Origin: Cladocopium goreaui
Lineage: Eukaryota > Sar > Dinophyceae > Suessiales > Symbiodiniaceae
DNA length: 64,000 bases
NCBI GenBank assembly: GCA_947184155.2
Contig: CAMXCT020003435.1
Location: 124,001-188,000, forward strand
Direction: 5' to 3'
Shown here: piece after piece, positions 19,941 through 30,770 of the stretch
Numbering within the stretch: position 1 is the stretch's first letter
Layout: each line of letters starts with the position of its first letter
Translations under genes and position numbers: made by a program
Notes under the pieces: generated by a model
Database searches by the model: none
What the model was told of the DNA's origin: nothing
What the model saw: the letters and a program-made list of their open reading frames with translations, nothing else

Positions 19941-20451
19941 AGTGATAGTTTTGTCAGGATTATATAAATTTATATAATTATATATAATGATTATGTTTAT
20001 TATTAGTGACTATTGATTTAAAATGATTAACAAAAGAACATTTTAGATTGTGGTTATGTTTATTCATGATTATATCGTGGTTATTTATATTTAACTAATA
20101 ATGTGTGATTATTTATGTTGATGTACTGACTTATTTTGATTGTGTTGTTGGTTGATCGGCCACTTGGAGAATTTGGTGTTTATTTTCAACTGTTGGCTCT
20201 CCGTTCAACCAGATCCCAGGTTGCTATGCACACGCGGCTTGGAAGCCGAAGCCGAAGATTTGGTGCGCCAGGTGTGGTGATATTGCTCTTTCATTGTGCT
20301 ATTTCCAGTCCGGTTTCTGGGTTGACTAGACTGGTAGAATTGGGGGAGCAGGTAGCCATAGGTTCATAGCAATGATGCAGATCCATGTGGCAAGTTATTG
20401 GACTGTTTGGCATTTCTCGGCCAGGTTTTGGGGCATGATGTGAGCTTTCAG
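19941..20451. other. Intronic or intergenic stretch
   Basis: Mostly TTAT-rich sequence to about 20130. A small GC-rich patch at 20212-20271, bounded by an AG and a following GT, could be an exon, but its frame is undecided. Confidence 0.35.
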
Positions 20452-20523
20452 AGGTTGGCCTCATCATTTGGCGGTACCTTCGTATTTGCAGAAGGATTGA
20501 TAGGATTGTGTATGTTTTTGTGA
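20452..20523 (+). CDS. Short exon-like patch, unknown protein
   Basis: The TTTCAG acceptor at 20446-20451 precedes 23 codons (RLASSFGGTFVFAEGLIG and onward) ending at TGA 20521. Short and unrecognised. Confidence 0.35.
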   Translation, partial: RLASSFGGTFVFAEGLIGLCMFL

Positions 20524-21050
20524 GAATGGTGTCTTCCCTGAGCCATGTTTTTCTACTGGGAGGAAGTTGTACAGCGTTGGTTCTCGCTCAGGGTTCGTCA
20601 TCAGTTTGTTCAAATAGCGACCACACCTGGAGGGTTAAGACTAAGTTAAGACCCCTATTCGTTTGACCCACGATGTCAGAAATCACGGCGCTTCGTGGGG
20701 CAAGGAACGGAACGGATTTCTGAAGGCCATGCAGCAGTAGGCCAGTTGCTCATGAGTCACTTGGAGGCGTAGGCGTTTCATTCCTTTCATTCCCCTGACT
20801 GCAGAATGCGCAGAATGCGCAGCCAACTGATGGGGCTGGGGATTTTAGGGCTGTGGATTTTTCCCACTGTAGATGCTTTGAATATCTTTTAATGTAGCTG
20901 TGATTGAAGTGGTATCTTCTGAATTTGTCTATGCAAGGTGCCACTATGACAAGGCTGGGATCCAACACACTGCAATCTACTGAGATCACTAGAGCATCTA
21001 GGGCTTTGTTTGTAATTACAAGAGCCTGAGGCAGCCCGAAGCCTCTCTCT

Positions 21051-21233
21051 GTGGGAGTGGAGATTCCTGGCATCATCCAGTCCTATGCTTTCGTTGCAGC
21101 TGCTAGTGGCCTGTCGGATGAGAAAGCCGAAGGCTTGAAGGAGTTGCAGGCACGCTGTCACCCGGCTGAAAGCCTCCTGATGGCGGATAGTATGGCAGGT
21201 GCTGTGTATCCTGAATCAACTGACATCAACTGA
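21051..21233 (+). CDS. Exon-like patch, unknown protein
   Basis: Open for 60 codons, with a helical segment SGLSDEKAEGLKELQARCHP that looks genuine, then ends at TGA 21231. GC exceeds the flanks. The acceptor could be the CAG at 21098 region or further upstream. No domain recognised. Confidence 0.42.
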   Translation: MGVEIPGIIQSYAFVAAASGLSDEKAEGLKELQARCHPAESLLMADSMAGAVYPESTDIN

Positions 21234-21446
21234 TGAACCATGATGAACATGGATGAAGCTGCAGAAATGATGGTTCAAAATTGCTGACCTTACATCGAGA
21301 TGACCAACGAGTCGAATTATCTCAGAACTGGGCGGAAGTTTCAAACATGAAATAATCAGGCCACATTCATCATCCAGCATGGACAGCTGTAGTAGCTGCA
21401 TGCCATAGACGTTGCCTCCTACAGCAGCTTCTGACCCTGGTGGCAG

Positions 21447-21647
21447 GACTTTTCCAGTGGTCTACGGGAGGCCTTGCAGACTGCTGCCCAGCTAATTGTG
21501 GATGCAGAGCCGACTTTCAGGGCCTCCGTTGTCAGAGATGGGGAGCAAATTGGCAAACATGTGGAGGGGAGTTGGTGGTCAGAATGGATCAGTTTGAGCT
21601 GGGGGGGCGCTGTGGGAAGTGTTCAAGTCTCGAAAGTCAAGATATAG
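21447..21647 (+). CDS. Exon-like patch, unknown protein
   Basis: A GTGGCAG acceptor (ends 21446) is followed by 66 codons of balanced composition, including LREALQTAAQLIVDAEPTF and HVEGSWWSEWISL, to TAG at 21645. This frame has no ATG near its start, as expected of an internal or terminal exon. No family recognised. Among the better-supported anonymous exons here. Confidence 0.55.
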   Translation, partial: DFSSGLREALQTAAQLIVDAEPTFRASVVRDGEQIGKHVEGSWWSEWISLSWGGAVGSVQVSKVKI

Positions 21648-22009
21648 GGTGTCGCACTAAGATGTATTTTGAATAATCTAGCCATTCCTTAGGGCTTGCA
21701 CGGTGTGTTGTAGAAATTAATCCTTGGGCAGGGGTTTACTCTGCCAAGGCTTCTTGTGGGAACACTTCCCACACCAAAGTTTCACCTTGGACGCCTGAAG
21801 GCATTGCTTCAGCTCAGAGGAAGCCATGAAGGCGATCGGCCGTGGAGTTGGAAGCATCATGCCATGGAAGGCCAACATGACATGTGCCTCAGAGAAAAAA
21901 AACGTTGTTTTTTTGGCAAAACGGACCCTGGGAAGGAATCAGACAAACTGAAGATTGAGTCAAACATATGAGTCAAACATGTTCACATGACGTTTCAGTG
22001 TGGTGATTC

Positions 22010-22249
22010 ATGAATGCTTTTTCATATGGGTGGTTTCATGTTTGTCCAGCACAAGTCACTGGACTGGTATTCTGCCAGCCCCAAAGCGTTTGGCTGCTTG
22101 GGCATTTGCTCAGCCAGCACTGGGAAGGTTACGATTTGGAGGTGCTGGCTGTGATTCATCGAAGCAATGCGTCTCGGAAGCGCTGGGAGGTTCTGGGCTG
22201 CCAGGAATTTGCAATCTGTCCGAGAACGCCAAAATTATTCAGTACATAA
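22010..22249 (+). CDS. Exon-like patch, unknown protein
   Basis: The frame is open for 79 codons. After a GTCCAG acceptor it reads LLSQHWEGYDLEVLAVIHRS and RKRWEVLGCQEFAICPR, which is protein-like. A second frame is open but has poorer texture. No domain recognised. Confidence 0.45.
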   Translation: MNAFSYGWFHVCPAQVTGLVFCQPQSVWLLGHLLSQHWEGYDLEVLAVIHRSNASRKRWEVLGCQEFAICPRTPKLFST

Positions 22250-22790
22250 CCATTATATATATATATAACCATAGACGGATGGATTCACAAGATATTGAGT
22301 TGCCTGTTCTTGTTGACTTTGGTGAATATCCCCAGCCTTCCTGGTCAATATAGACGATACTATGATAGCATGTTGATTTGTGCTGTCAGTAACATTGTTG
22401 CCGGTAAATCTCCCCATGATTGTCAGCTGAATTCAGCTGATACCTAAGTTGATATTACCAGAGTGTTCCATCCTTCCCACATGCTCCATTATTGTATATC
22501 TACCATATATTTACACATGTATACACATGTAATGTATTCGAAGGAAGTTTAGAAGTCAAACTCGACAATATGGACAGATGAAAAGCAGAGCAGGGAAGAG
22601 GCAGAGAGAAGAGAAAGATTAGAAGAAAGAAGAGTAGAAGAGAAAGAGTAAGAAGAAAGAAGATGCAGATGCGTGAAAAGGTAGGAAAGTCGCGAAGCAC
22701 TGTGTTTTTCCAATGATTTGGGGCTCCGGAGGGTCGAAAAGTAGGCTCGCTAAAGCGGCGGGTGCGGAGCCAGCTGGCCAGATGAGAGAT

Positions 22791-23260
22791 GAAAAATTGC
22801 ACGCTGTTGTGGCGCGAAGCACACTTGCAAGTCTAAATGTACAAAACACACCACGTTCGGACCACTTTTGGCACTTGAGATGTCGAAAAAGCGCACGCCG
22901 TTGTGGCGCGAAGCACATTCCCAAGTCAAAAGGTACAAAACACCACGTTCGGACCACTTTTGGAAGTTGAGCTGTCGAAAAAGTGCACGCCGTTGTGGCG
23001 CGAAGCGAATGTCGAAGTCAAAATATACAAAACACACCATTGTCGGACCACTTTTGGAAGTTGAGATGTCGAAAAAGTGCGCGCCGTTGTGGTGCGAAGC
23101 ACATTTCCAAGTCAAAATGTGCAAAACACACCATGTATGGACCATTTTTGGAGGTTCAGATGTCGAAAAAGTGCACGCCGTTGTGGCGCGAAGCACATTT
23201 CCAAGTCAAAATGTACAAAACACACCATGCACGGACCATTTTTGGAGGTTCAGATGTCGT
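22791..23260 (+). repeat. 94-bp minisatellite, five units
   Basis: Each unit contains TTGTGGCGCGAAGCACAT, CCAAGTCAAAATGTACAAAA, CACCA and GGACCACTTTTGGA followed by GATGTCGAAAAAG. Since 94 is not a multiple of three, long open frames across it are incidental. Confidence 0.92.
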
Positions 23261-23335
23261 TTCGCGTGGCAGGCGCAAGGGATTGTGGACCTTGTCGAAA
23301 GTGACCAAAACGTGAGGGTTTTTTTTGTAGCATTT

Positions 23336-23589
23336 TCAACTACAACCACCACTACACTACACTACACTCCAATACACTACACTACAACTACAACTACAAC
23401 TACACCTTCACTACATTCCGCTACATTACACTCCACTACACCCACTACACTCCACTACACTACACTCAATTACACTCAATTACATTCAATTACACTACAC
23501 TACATTACACTACACTACATTCCACTACACTCCACTACACTACACTACATTACACTGAATGACACTGCACCACAGATAGACAGGCAGGC

Positions 23590-23622
<33 letters not shown>

Positions 23623-23790
23623 TATAGATAGATAGATAGACAGCTAGACAGCTAGACAGATAGACAAATGAAAGAGAGAGATAGACAGACAGATATAGAT
23701 GTATAGATAGATAGATAGATCGATAGATACATAGATACATAGATACATAGATACATGGGTAGATAGATTGGTAGGTAGGTAGATCGTCAG
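23336..23790. repeat. CACTA and GACA/GATA microsatellites
   Basis: A CACTACACTA-type run (23336-23570) is followed by GACAGACA and GATAGATA runs. They form the core of the composite repeat. Confidence 0.93.
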
Positions 23791-23999
23791 AGAAAGAGAG
23801 AGAAAGAGAGGAGACATCAATCACCTTTCGATCCATCAGTGGCTTCGCTCTGCCATCCGTGATTCACAACAACCAACCTTTCCTACAGGCTTCCTATTTT
23901 TGAAACTTCCGCCACCGCCTTGTGCGGTACTACTGGTATTATGTTTTGATATTGTTTGGATAAACGTGTGAGTAAAAATCCTTAGGATTGAGTAGGATA

Positions 24000-25290
24000 A
24001 TCTATGATAATCTTATTGCGCGGACAGCTTCTAAGTTACTAAGTGGTGCGCGCACGGCGGTAGCAGTGCCGCGCAGCACGAGGTTCATGTCCAACAGACT
24101 GCTTTGTACACATCTCAAAGGCCGACGGGAGAGTTTGCCCCCGCCAGGCTTCCATGGTAGTCCGCAAGCTGTGGGACTACGTCATAGAACAACCCTAAGA
24201 TGGCGTCAGCACTGGGATGTCGGGACCCTGACTGACCCCTGAATTAGATAGGCACGGCCATTAACCAACGCTCAGCTCGCGCAACTGTAGTGGAGCGCGC
24301 TAAATAAGAAAGGAAAATCCAAATTGTGCAAGTCCGATTGAGAGAACCAACCCCCCCAACAAAAAAAAAATGAGAGAAACAATGCTGAGCACTGGTCTCC
24401 CCAAAGCTAGGTAAAAAAATACGACAAGCGCGACCCACGGAGTCTGAGCCGGCCCAAGCCACGTGCAATCACTGTCGACATGCTGCCCCGCTCGCTTGCT
24501 GTCTCAATCCGAAGGATGCCGCTCCCCAAAGACATACCGGTGCCTTGTCGGACATCAAACTACCAAATCTACAAACTTCAGAGTTGTAGCAAGCCACGTG
24601 CATCGGACATGCGGGCCACCTTGTCCCACAAGTGCTCTTGAGGTAGAAACCAAGACGGCCATTCAGGGTAGCATCCATGTCAACTGGAATCTTGCAGCTG
24701 CGGCTCCGGCTGAAAAGAGTCATCTGCCAGATGCCAAACAAGCAAGCCAGTAATCAAGGCACTGAAATCGAGACAGGCAATGAGACGTGCGCGGACTACC
24801 TGTAGAGCAGCGCTGTTTGTGATCACATCCTTTACACGACTGGGAGTAGCCGTGATGCCCAAACCAGATAGCATCAGGGGATGCAGAATAACAGCCAGCG
24901 CCTTTCTGATGAAGGAACCACACGAGAGAAGAAACAAGGTCATGGTGCAACGATCTCCCAAGCATCGGTTGTAAACAGCCCTGCTAGCTTGAAAGACTTG
25001 GGCCGAGGATTTATATATGATAATCTTATAACCATCCATTTGACCTGGAAAAAAATCGGCCGCCCAGTGGCCCAGGTGACCTTTGGCATCTCCTGCGCCA
25101 CGTTGGGCACTTCGCGCCTTGGTGCCACGAAACCCGCGCGCCTTCCACGAGAGAAGCGGCCCTGGCATCTGACCGACGCCAGGCATTTGCGCCGCTGGGA
25201 CCTGTGAAAAAGCGGCACGAGCAGAACGGTGAGAGATGGTAAAAGCATCACTGATTTGATGCTGAGAAATGCTGAGGAGATTCATGTGGA
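24000..25290 (-). CDS. Unresolved coding-like block, probably minus strand
   Basis: The block has higher GC than its flanks. On the minus strand 24680-25285 is open for 201 codons, and its second half is protein-like and hydrophobic (GDRCTMTLFLLSCGSFIRKA, then ALAVILHPLMLSGLGITAT), suggesting membrane helices. A second minus frame at 24469-24741 also looks protein-like, while plus frames over both are open too. It may be several exons or a decayed gene. No family recognised. Confidence 0.3.
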
Positions 25291-25461
25291 AGACTTGGAA
25301 GATCTATAAAATCTTGCAAACGTGGCATTTTCTTTCTGAAGGAATCGTCATGCTGGGAGTGATGCAGGAGAGCTATGATGCTGGAGAAGATTTGATGATT
25401 TTTTTCTGGAAATGCATGAGCGTGGATGGAAATCATGGACGTTTTGTGTCGACGATTTCGC

Positions 25462-25656
25462 TCAGGTTTTTCCACGGCCCGCTTGATGCTCCACTTCGCC
25501 CAACTGCGCCCGGGGGAGCAAATGCTGGATCTCTGTGGAGGCATGGGAACCATCGCCATGGAGGCAGCCCAGCACTGGGCAAATCTGAGAGCTGTGTCAT
25601 CGGATGTGAGCGCCAAAGCCTGCAAGCTGGCAGATGAGAACCTGAGCCTTTGCTGA
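25462..25656 (+). CDS. THUMP-type RNA m2G methyltransferase, SAM-binding exon
   Basis: The frame reads STARLMLHFAQLRPGEQML, then DLCGGMGTIAMEAAQHW and DVSAKACKLADENL. This is motif I and its surroundings in the THUMP/UPF0020 class of RNA guanine-N2 methyltransferases (THUMPD2/3, Trm11, RlmL), where D-x-C-G-x-G-T-I-x-x-E-A-A binds SAM and the later Asp-x-x-x-x-A contacts the cofactor. A CTCAG acceptor lies at 25461-25465. The frame runs into TGA at 25654, so the donor is just upstream. Later exons follow in the order expected of the family. Upstream THUMP-domain exons were not identified. Confidence 0.8.
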   Translation, partial: SGFSTARLMLHFAQLRPGEQMLDLCGGMGTIAMEAAQHWANLRAVSSDVSAKACKLADENLSLC

Positions 25657-25805
25657 TGATCAGTTTGTTGAAAGTGCCATGAAAATCTATGATATATTGA
25701 TATATACTGTATGTTATGGAGAGGTGTTTGCGGTAAAGTACTTTAAGGATTGTTTTCTTTCTGGGCTAACGGCAAGCTAAACAGTTGAATTCTGAAACTA
25801 CTTAG

Positions 25806-26030
25806 AAAAATGTTATATATATATATATGTGTATGCGTGTGTTATATATATATAATTAAATATAATTATATATATTTATGTATATGTATGTTCTATATAT
25901 ATATATACATACGTGTGTATGTTATATATATATATATATGTTATATAGATATATGTTATATATATATTTGTTATATATATATATATGTTTTATATATATA
26001 TGTTATATATATATGTTATATATATATATA
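25806..26030. repeat. TA/TGTTATA microsatellite
   Basis: Repeated ATATATGTTATATATAT units, probably within an intron of the methyltransferase gene. It continues beyond a small inverted-repeat element as a second TA array at 26318-26460. Confidence 0.9.
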
Positions 26031-26318
26031 ATCCCACCCCCTTTAACCCTGGAATATTTGGGAGGGGATAGGACAAGAAATTTATCGGACATATTTCAAC
26101 TGACTGCATGAAATATACCCACTCCCCACATGTTTTTGGGTTTCCAAAAGGATTGGGGGGGGTCCCTCCGGATGCCACATTTTAGCCCTGGAGAGACCAT
26201 TAAAAACCATATTTTTTTAGCTGAAATATTTCTAGGTTTGGGGAGCGCGACACCCCCTTTTTGAAATATTTCAGTTTTTACGCCCCCCACCTCCCCCTTA
26301 AAGGGGGGATTATATATA
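26026..26318. mobile_element. MITE-like element in a TA array
   Basis: The left end reads TATATAATCCCACCCCCTTTAA. The right end, in reverse complement, reads TATATAATCCCCCCTTTAA, giving terminal inverted repeats of about 20 bp with a small gap. The internal 250 bp has no ORF. TA dinucleotides on both sides are compatible with TA target duplication, but the host array is itself TA repeats, so the duplication cannot be verified. Confidence 0.5.
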
Positions 26319-26516
26319 CATATATATATATATAGAACATGTATATATATATATATGTTATATATATATATATGGTTTATATATATAACATATATATATA
26401 TATGGTTTATGTATAAATAAATATATATATATCATAGTTGGTATATATATATATAAATAGTATGTGATATTATGTGAAATTGTGTCAGTTTTCTTCCTTG
26501 CCATGACAACCTCAGG

Positions 26517-26662
26517 ATGGCTGGAAACACATTTTTGGGATGCATTTTTTGTTCATTCTGTCACAATGGAAGGAAGGTGGCAGAGCGTGAAGACCTCTTC
26601 GCGGCAGGATCTGAAGTGAAGATTCTCAGAAGGAGCCAAGGGCTTCAACTAGGCTGACTGCT
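26517..26662 (+). CDS. Possible exon of the THUMP-type methyltransferase
   Basis: Open frame with protein-like RKVAEREDLFAAGSEVKIL and RRSQGLQLG, lying between the motif I exon and the next recognised exon. A TAG|GCTGAC junction near 26658 could be a G|GC donor. Membership of this gene is inferred from position only. Confidence 0.4.
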
Positions 26663-26943
26663 TGACTTGGCCTTTCTGATATCAGCGTTTTCGCCTGACC
26701 CCACTCTTGGTGAAAACAATTGAGATGACTTATGACTTATGACTTACTTTTTTTTTACAGGGTTACTTTGGCACACTGTAGACTCTGGTTGATGGGAGGC
26801 TTATGTATATTTTATAACAGCGTTTAAGGTTTTAAGGCAATTTCGTCCATTGGTGTTGCTTTAAACATTGGAACTGTAGGCCACAGCGATTGCGTTCGCA
26901 CAGTTGCGTTGGCTGCCACAATTCAAATTATGCCTCACCGCAG

Positions 26944-26998
26944 GAGTGTTGCAGAGTGGATTGACTTCAGTCTGGCAGATGGTAGTTGCTTCGATGTG
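26944..26998 (+). CDS. THUMP-type methyltransferase exon (pre-motif IV)
   Basis: After the acceptor CCGCAG the frame reads EWIDFSLADGSCFDV and ends at a GTG|GC junction. Joined in phase to the exon at 27502 it gives the family signature LADGS-x-DVVVSDLPFG-like sequence. The donor would be GC rather than GT, as is common in dinoflagellates. Confidence 0.65.
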
Positions 26999-27501
26999 GC
27001 TTGGTTTGAGTCTTCTTGAGTCATGGTCATGTGATTGGTTCTGCATGTTATTTTCATAATTGGTTCTATAAACATAAACACACACACATATATATTATAT
27101 TGGAAAAATTGTTTATGTTTATACAGTGTATTCTTATTTAGGTACTACATTGGAAGGTTTTACATTTCAAAATAACACATAGATGGTGCCTCTTTGTCAT
27201 GGGATGTCACTCATGTTGACGATTTTTTCTTGTTGGCCTTGTTCTTTACGACCAACCCTTGGTGGGATCTTTTGGCCACCACTGTAACCTACAAGTTGCC
27301 AAGTCGCAAAAGCCTCATATCCCACTGAAAAGAAATTCTTACTTGGGCATGTTTCTGACAGTTCGGGAGATCATTTGTTTGTTTAGGTAGTGCCACTTAG
27401 GTATCCTGAATGTTTCCTAGGTTATCACCTCACATCCCCTTACATACTTGTTCTTGAAAGTTATCACTGAACCCTAGGAGTCTGCTGTTCTTTGACCCCA
27501 G

Positions 27502-27570
27502 GTGGTTATCTCTGAATTGCCCTTTGGCGTGACCATTCGAATGCTTGATGCTTGGTTGCCAGGGGCAGGG
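27502..27570 (+). CDS. THUMP-type methyltransferase exon, motif IV (LPFG)
   Basis: The acceptor CCCCAG|G precedes VVISELPFGVTIRMLDAW. The (D/N/S)-x-P-F-G motif is motif IV of RNA N2-guanine methyltransferases; here the usual Asp before Leu-Pro-Phe is Glu, an unusual substitution. The exon end is uncertain: several GC or GT donors lie between 27525 and 27570. Confidence 0.7.
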
Positions 27571-27826
27571 CCTCAGCCGGCATCAGGACAAGCAAAAATG
27601 ATACACGGCCACGGTGATGATACGGTGATGTTTTCCCCCACCATTGTGACATTGTCCACGTATGATTCCACATGTACACATGACCATATAATATATATAT
27701 ATATATATATGTATGTATGTGTGTATATATATATGTATTTGTGTGTGTGTTTAAATGATTATTTGTATTTACACGTATTTACGCATTGGTAGTATGGCTG
27801 GCATTTCTGTTATGTATCCTCCCCAG

Positions 27827-27913
27827 CCGAGGACATCCGCATCTTGGTCCAGGCATTGGATGCAGTCCTCAAACCTCAGGGCCGTGTGGCCCTGATCTGC
27901 CGCTCAGCTGCAG
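27827..27913 (+). CDS. THUMP-type methyltransferase exon (post-motif IV)
   Basis: The acceptor CCCCAG precedes EDIRILVQALDAVLKPQGR and VALICRSAAG, matching the family's helix and strand that follow LPFG (L...L....RVL.PGGRAVL). It ends at GCAG|GC, a GC-type donor. Confidence 0.75.
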
Positions 27914-28740
27914 GCTCATGAATCATCCCCCAGAAATCATCAAAAATGGTGGTATGATATGGGTAGAATGGAATGTAACTGGAATTAATGGGAATATAGA
28001 TGTGATGGGCAATCAACCAGTCCCATTCCCCTAAGCTTGAACTAAGCTCTTACACTAAGGTCTTAAAAATCTACCAGAAAACCATGGTTGTAGGGGATGA
28101 AACCTCAGTGATGCGGCAATTTGTCCAGCAATCTGGTGCGTTGATGAAGAATGAACCATAGCAGACCTGCCTCTACTTGCTGTGAACATTGCGCAAGAAA
28201 TATGCGGTGAAAAACAACATGGCAATGGAAAAGTCATGAAAATTCGGCGTCTTCCATGGTCCATTGGCAACCAATAAGTTAATGATTTTTGGACAAACTG
28301 TTTTTTAAAATAGATTTTGCATCGGAGTGTTACATGCACTATCGCCGTGGGCCAAAAGTGAAGCAACAATGGATGATCCACACTTCCATTGTCGGGATTA
28401 AAACATTTCGACCCATCAAACTATGGGTTTGTCTCAAAATGGAGAATGCCCAACTGGGCAAACATTCTATTTTGGAAAGCAATGATAAACCAGTGGAATT
28501 TAGGGGCCTCACATTTCGAGATGAAATTCCAATTTAAATACCCCATTACGGGAAATTTCTCATTGCCGTGCTTGACTACCGGAGGGTAAATCACCATTAT
28601 TTTTTTGCTAGGAGTTTGCCCGAAATGAAACAACATGCACCTGCAGATTTGTTGCTCATTCCTTTGTTTCATGCCAAGTATTTTTTAGATCAGCCACCGT
28701 CTACACACAAGTTTGCACATTTATAGTATATACACTCTGC
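27914..28740. other. Intron sequence of the methyltransferase gene
   Basis: Open frames at 28055-28381 (minus) and 28289-28589 (plus) are short and low in protein texture. Nothing firm is recognised. Confidence 0.4.
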
Positions 28741-30131
28741 TGTATGTATATTAATGTAATGTAATGTAATGTAATGTAACGTAATGTAATGTAATGTAAT
28801 GTAATGTAATGTATGTTCGTACGTGTGTACGTGTGTACATATGTATGTATGTATGTATGTAATGTATGTATGTATGTATGTATGTATGTATGTATGTATG
28901 TATGTATGTATTTATGGATGTATGTATGTATGTATGTAATGTATGTATGTATGTATGTATGTATGTATGTATGTATGTATGTATGTATGTATGTATGTAT
29001 GTTATTATGTTATGTATGTATGTATGTTATGTTATGTCATGTTATGTTATGTTATGTTAGTATGTATGTATGTATGTATGTATGTGTGTGTGTATGTATG
29101 TATGTATGTATGTATCTATGTATCTATGTATCTATGTAATGTATGTATGCATGTATGTACGTACGTACGTACGTACGTATGTATGTATGTATGAAGGAAT
29201 GGAATGGACTGGACTGGAATGGACTGGAATGGAATGTAATGTAATGTAATGAATGTATGTATGTATGCATGTATGTATGTAATGTATGTAATGTAATGTA
29301 ATGTAATGTAATGTAATGTAATGTAATGTAATGTAATGTATGTAATGTATGTAATGTATGTAATGTTTGTAATGTATGTAATGTATGTAATGTATGTATG
29401 TTATGTCATGTTATGTTATGTTATCTTATGGTTTGTAATGAAATCTAATGTAATATAATGTAATGTAATGTATGGTAATGTAATGTAATGTAAAAAATGT
29501 AATGTAATGTAATGTACTGTAGTGATATGTAATGTTATGTTATGTATGTATGTATGGTATGTATGTTATGTATGTTATGTATGTTTTGTATGTAACGTAT
29601 GTTATGTATGTTTTGTATGTTATGTATGTTATGTATCTTATGTATGTAATGTAATGTCTTGTCATGTCATGTAATGTAATGTAATGTATTGTAATGTAAT
29701 GTAATGTATGTAGTGTATGTTATGTATGTAATGTATGTATGTTATGTTATGTTACCTTATGGTTTTAAATGTATATAATGTAATGTAATATAATGAAATG
29801 TACTGAAATGTAATGTAATGCAATGTAATGTAATGTAATGTATGTATGTTTTTTGTTTGTTTGTTTGTATGTTTGTATGTTTGTATGTATGTATGTATTG
29901 TTTGCTATGCTATGCTATGTTATGTTATGTCATGTTATGTTATGTATGTTTTGTATGCTATGCATGTTATGTATGTTGTGTATGTTGTGTATGTATGTAC
30001 GTATGTATGTATGTATGTAATGTAATGTAATGTAATGTAACGTAATGTAATGTAATGTAATGTATGTATGTCTGTGTGTATGTCTGTATGTATGTATGTC
30101 TGTATGTCTGTATGTATGTATGTATGTAATG

Positions 30132-30162
<31 letters not shown>

Positions 30163-30274
30163 TGTATGTATGTATGTATGTATGTATGTATGTATGTATG
30201 TATGTATGTTATGTATGTATGTTATGTATGTATGTTATGTATGTATGTTATGTATGTATGTTATGTATGTATGT

Positions 30275-30305
<31 letters not shown>

Positions 30306-30540
30306 TGTAATGTAATGTAACGTTATGTAATGTAATGTAATGTAATGTAATGTAATGTATGTATGTATGTTATGTATGTAATGTATGTTATGCATGTAAT
30401 GTATGTAATGTATGTAATGCATGTTATGTATGGTATGTATGGTATGTATGCAATGTATGTCATGTATGTCATGTATGTCATGTATGTCATGAAATAATGT
30501 AATGTAATGTAATGTAATATAATGTATGTGTGTATGCATG
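28741..30540. repeat. ATGT/ATGTA microsatellite, 1.8 kb
   Basis: About 1.8 kb of TGTA and TAATG repeats in alternating blocks: 5-bp units (AATGT) and 4-bp units (ATGT), with short (TTATG), (GGAAT) and (GTAC) interruptions. It sits inside an intron of the THUMP-type methyltransferase gene if the exon order is right. All open frames across it are artefacts. Confidence 0.95.
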
Positions 30541-30679
30541 TATGTTTACACATACCGTACATTATAGAATACACATGTTTAAATACATATAATCATGTTT
30601 CTTAAATTCTGTGAATCCAAAATATCTGAGGTCCAAAGGCACAGACTTCAGATTTGCAAGCTGCGATGTTGAAAAGCAG

Positions 30680-30770
30680 TTCCCGGCACTGGCGGCTCAA
30701 CACTCTTCGCCATGGCAATGTGGGAGGGGTGTCGGTGGACATCATCTTGGCCTCAGCCAACAGCTGGTGA
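30680..30770 (+). CDS. THUMP-type methyltransferase, C-terminal exon
   Basis: The acceptor AAGCAG precedes a frame reading SRHWRLNTLRHGNVGGVSVD, then IILASAN, and a TGA at 30768. The W...... N.GG......L..A pattern matches the C terminus of THUMPD-type enzymes. About 2.8 kb of intron, mostly microsatellite, separates it from the previous recognised exon. The phase with the exon at 27827 does not match, so at least one exon between them is missing. Confidence 0.65.

Larger units (their letters stand above)
22539..23936 (+). repeat. Composite repeat, copy 1 (most complete)
   Basis: Four parts in order: (A) 22539-22790, starting CGAAGGAAGTTTAGAAGTC, unique, then AGAA-rich; (B) 22791-23260, five minisatellite units with GCGCG landmarks at 22812, 22906, 22998, 23092 and 23186, a 92-94 bp period, followed by CGCGTGGCAGGCGCAAGGG; (C) 23336-23790, CACTA then GACA/GATA microsatellites; (D) 23790-23936, a unique end closing with the hairpin ACCGC-CTTGT-GCGGT and then ACTACTGG before a T. 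Copies of these parts recur inverted at 35.8, 39.2 and 49.9 kb. No protein is encoded. Confidence 0.85.

Noticed and set aside
22868-23635. A 255-codon plus-strand frame through the 94-bp units
   Set aside because: The unit length is not a multiple of three and three frames are open in parallel, so openness reflects low stop density.
24463-24753. A 96-codon plus-strand frame as a gene
   Set aside because: The overlapping minus frames have similar or better texture, so neither strand could be supported firmly.
28813-30310. Possible CRISPR-like or protein-repeat array
   Set aside because: The region has no spacers between conserved repeats; it is plain ATGT/AATGT microsatellite.
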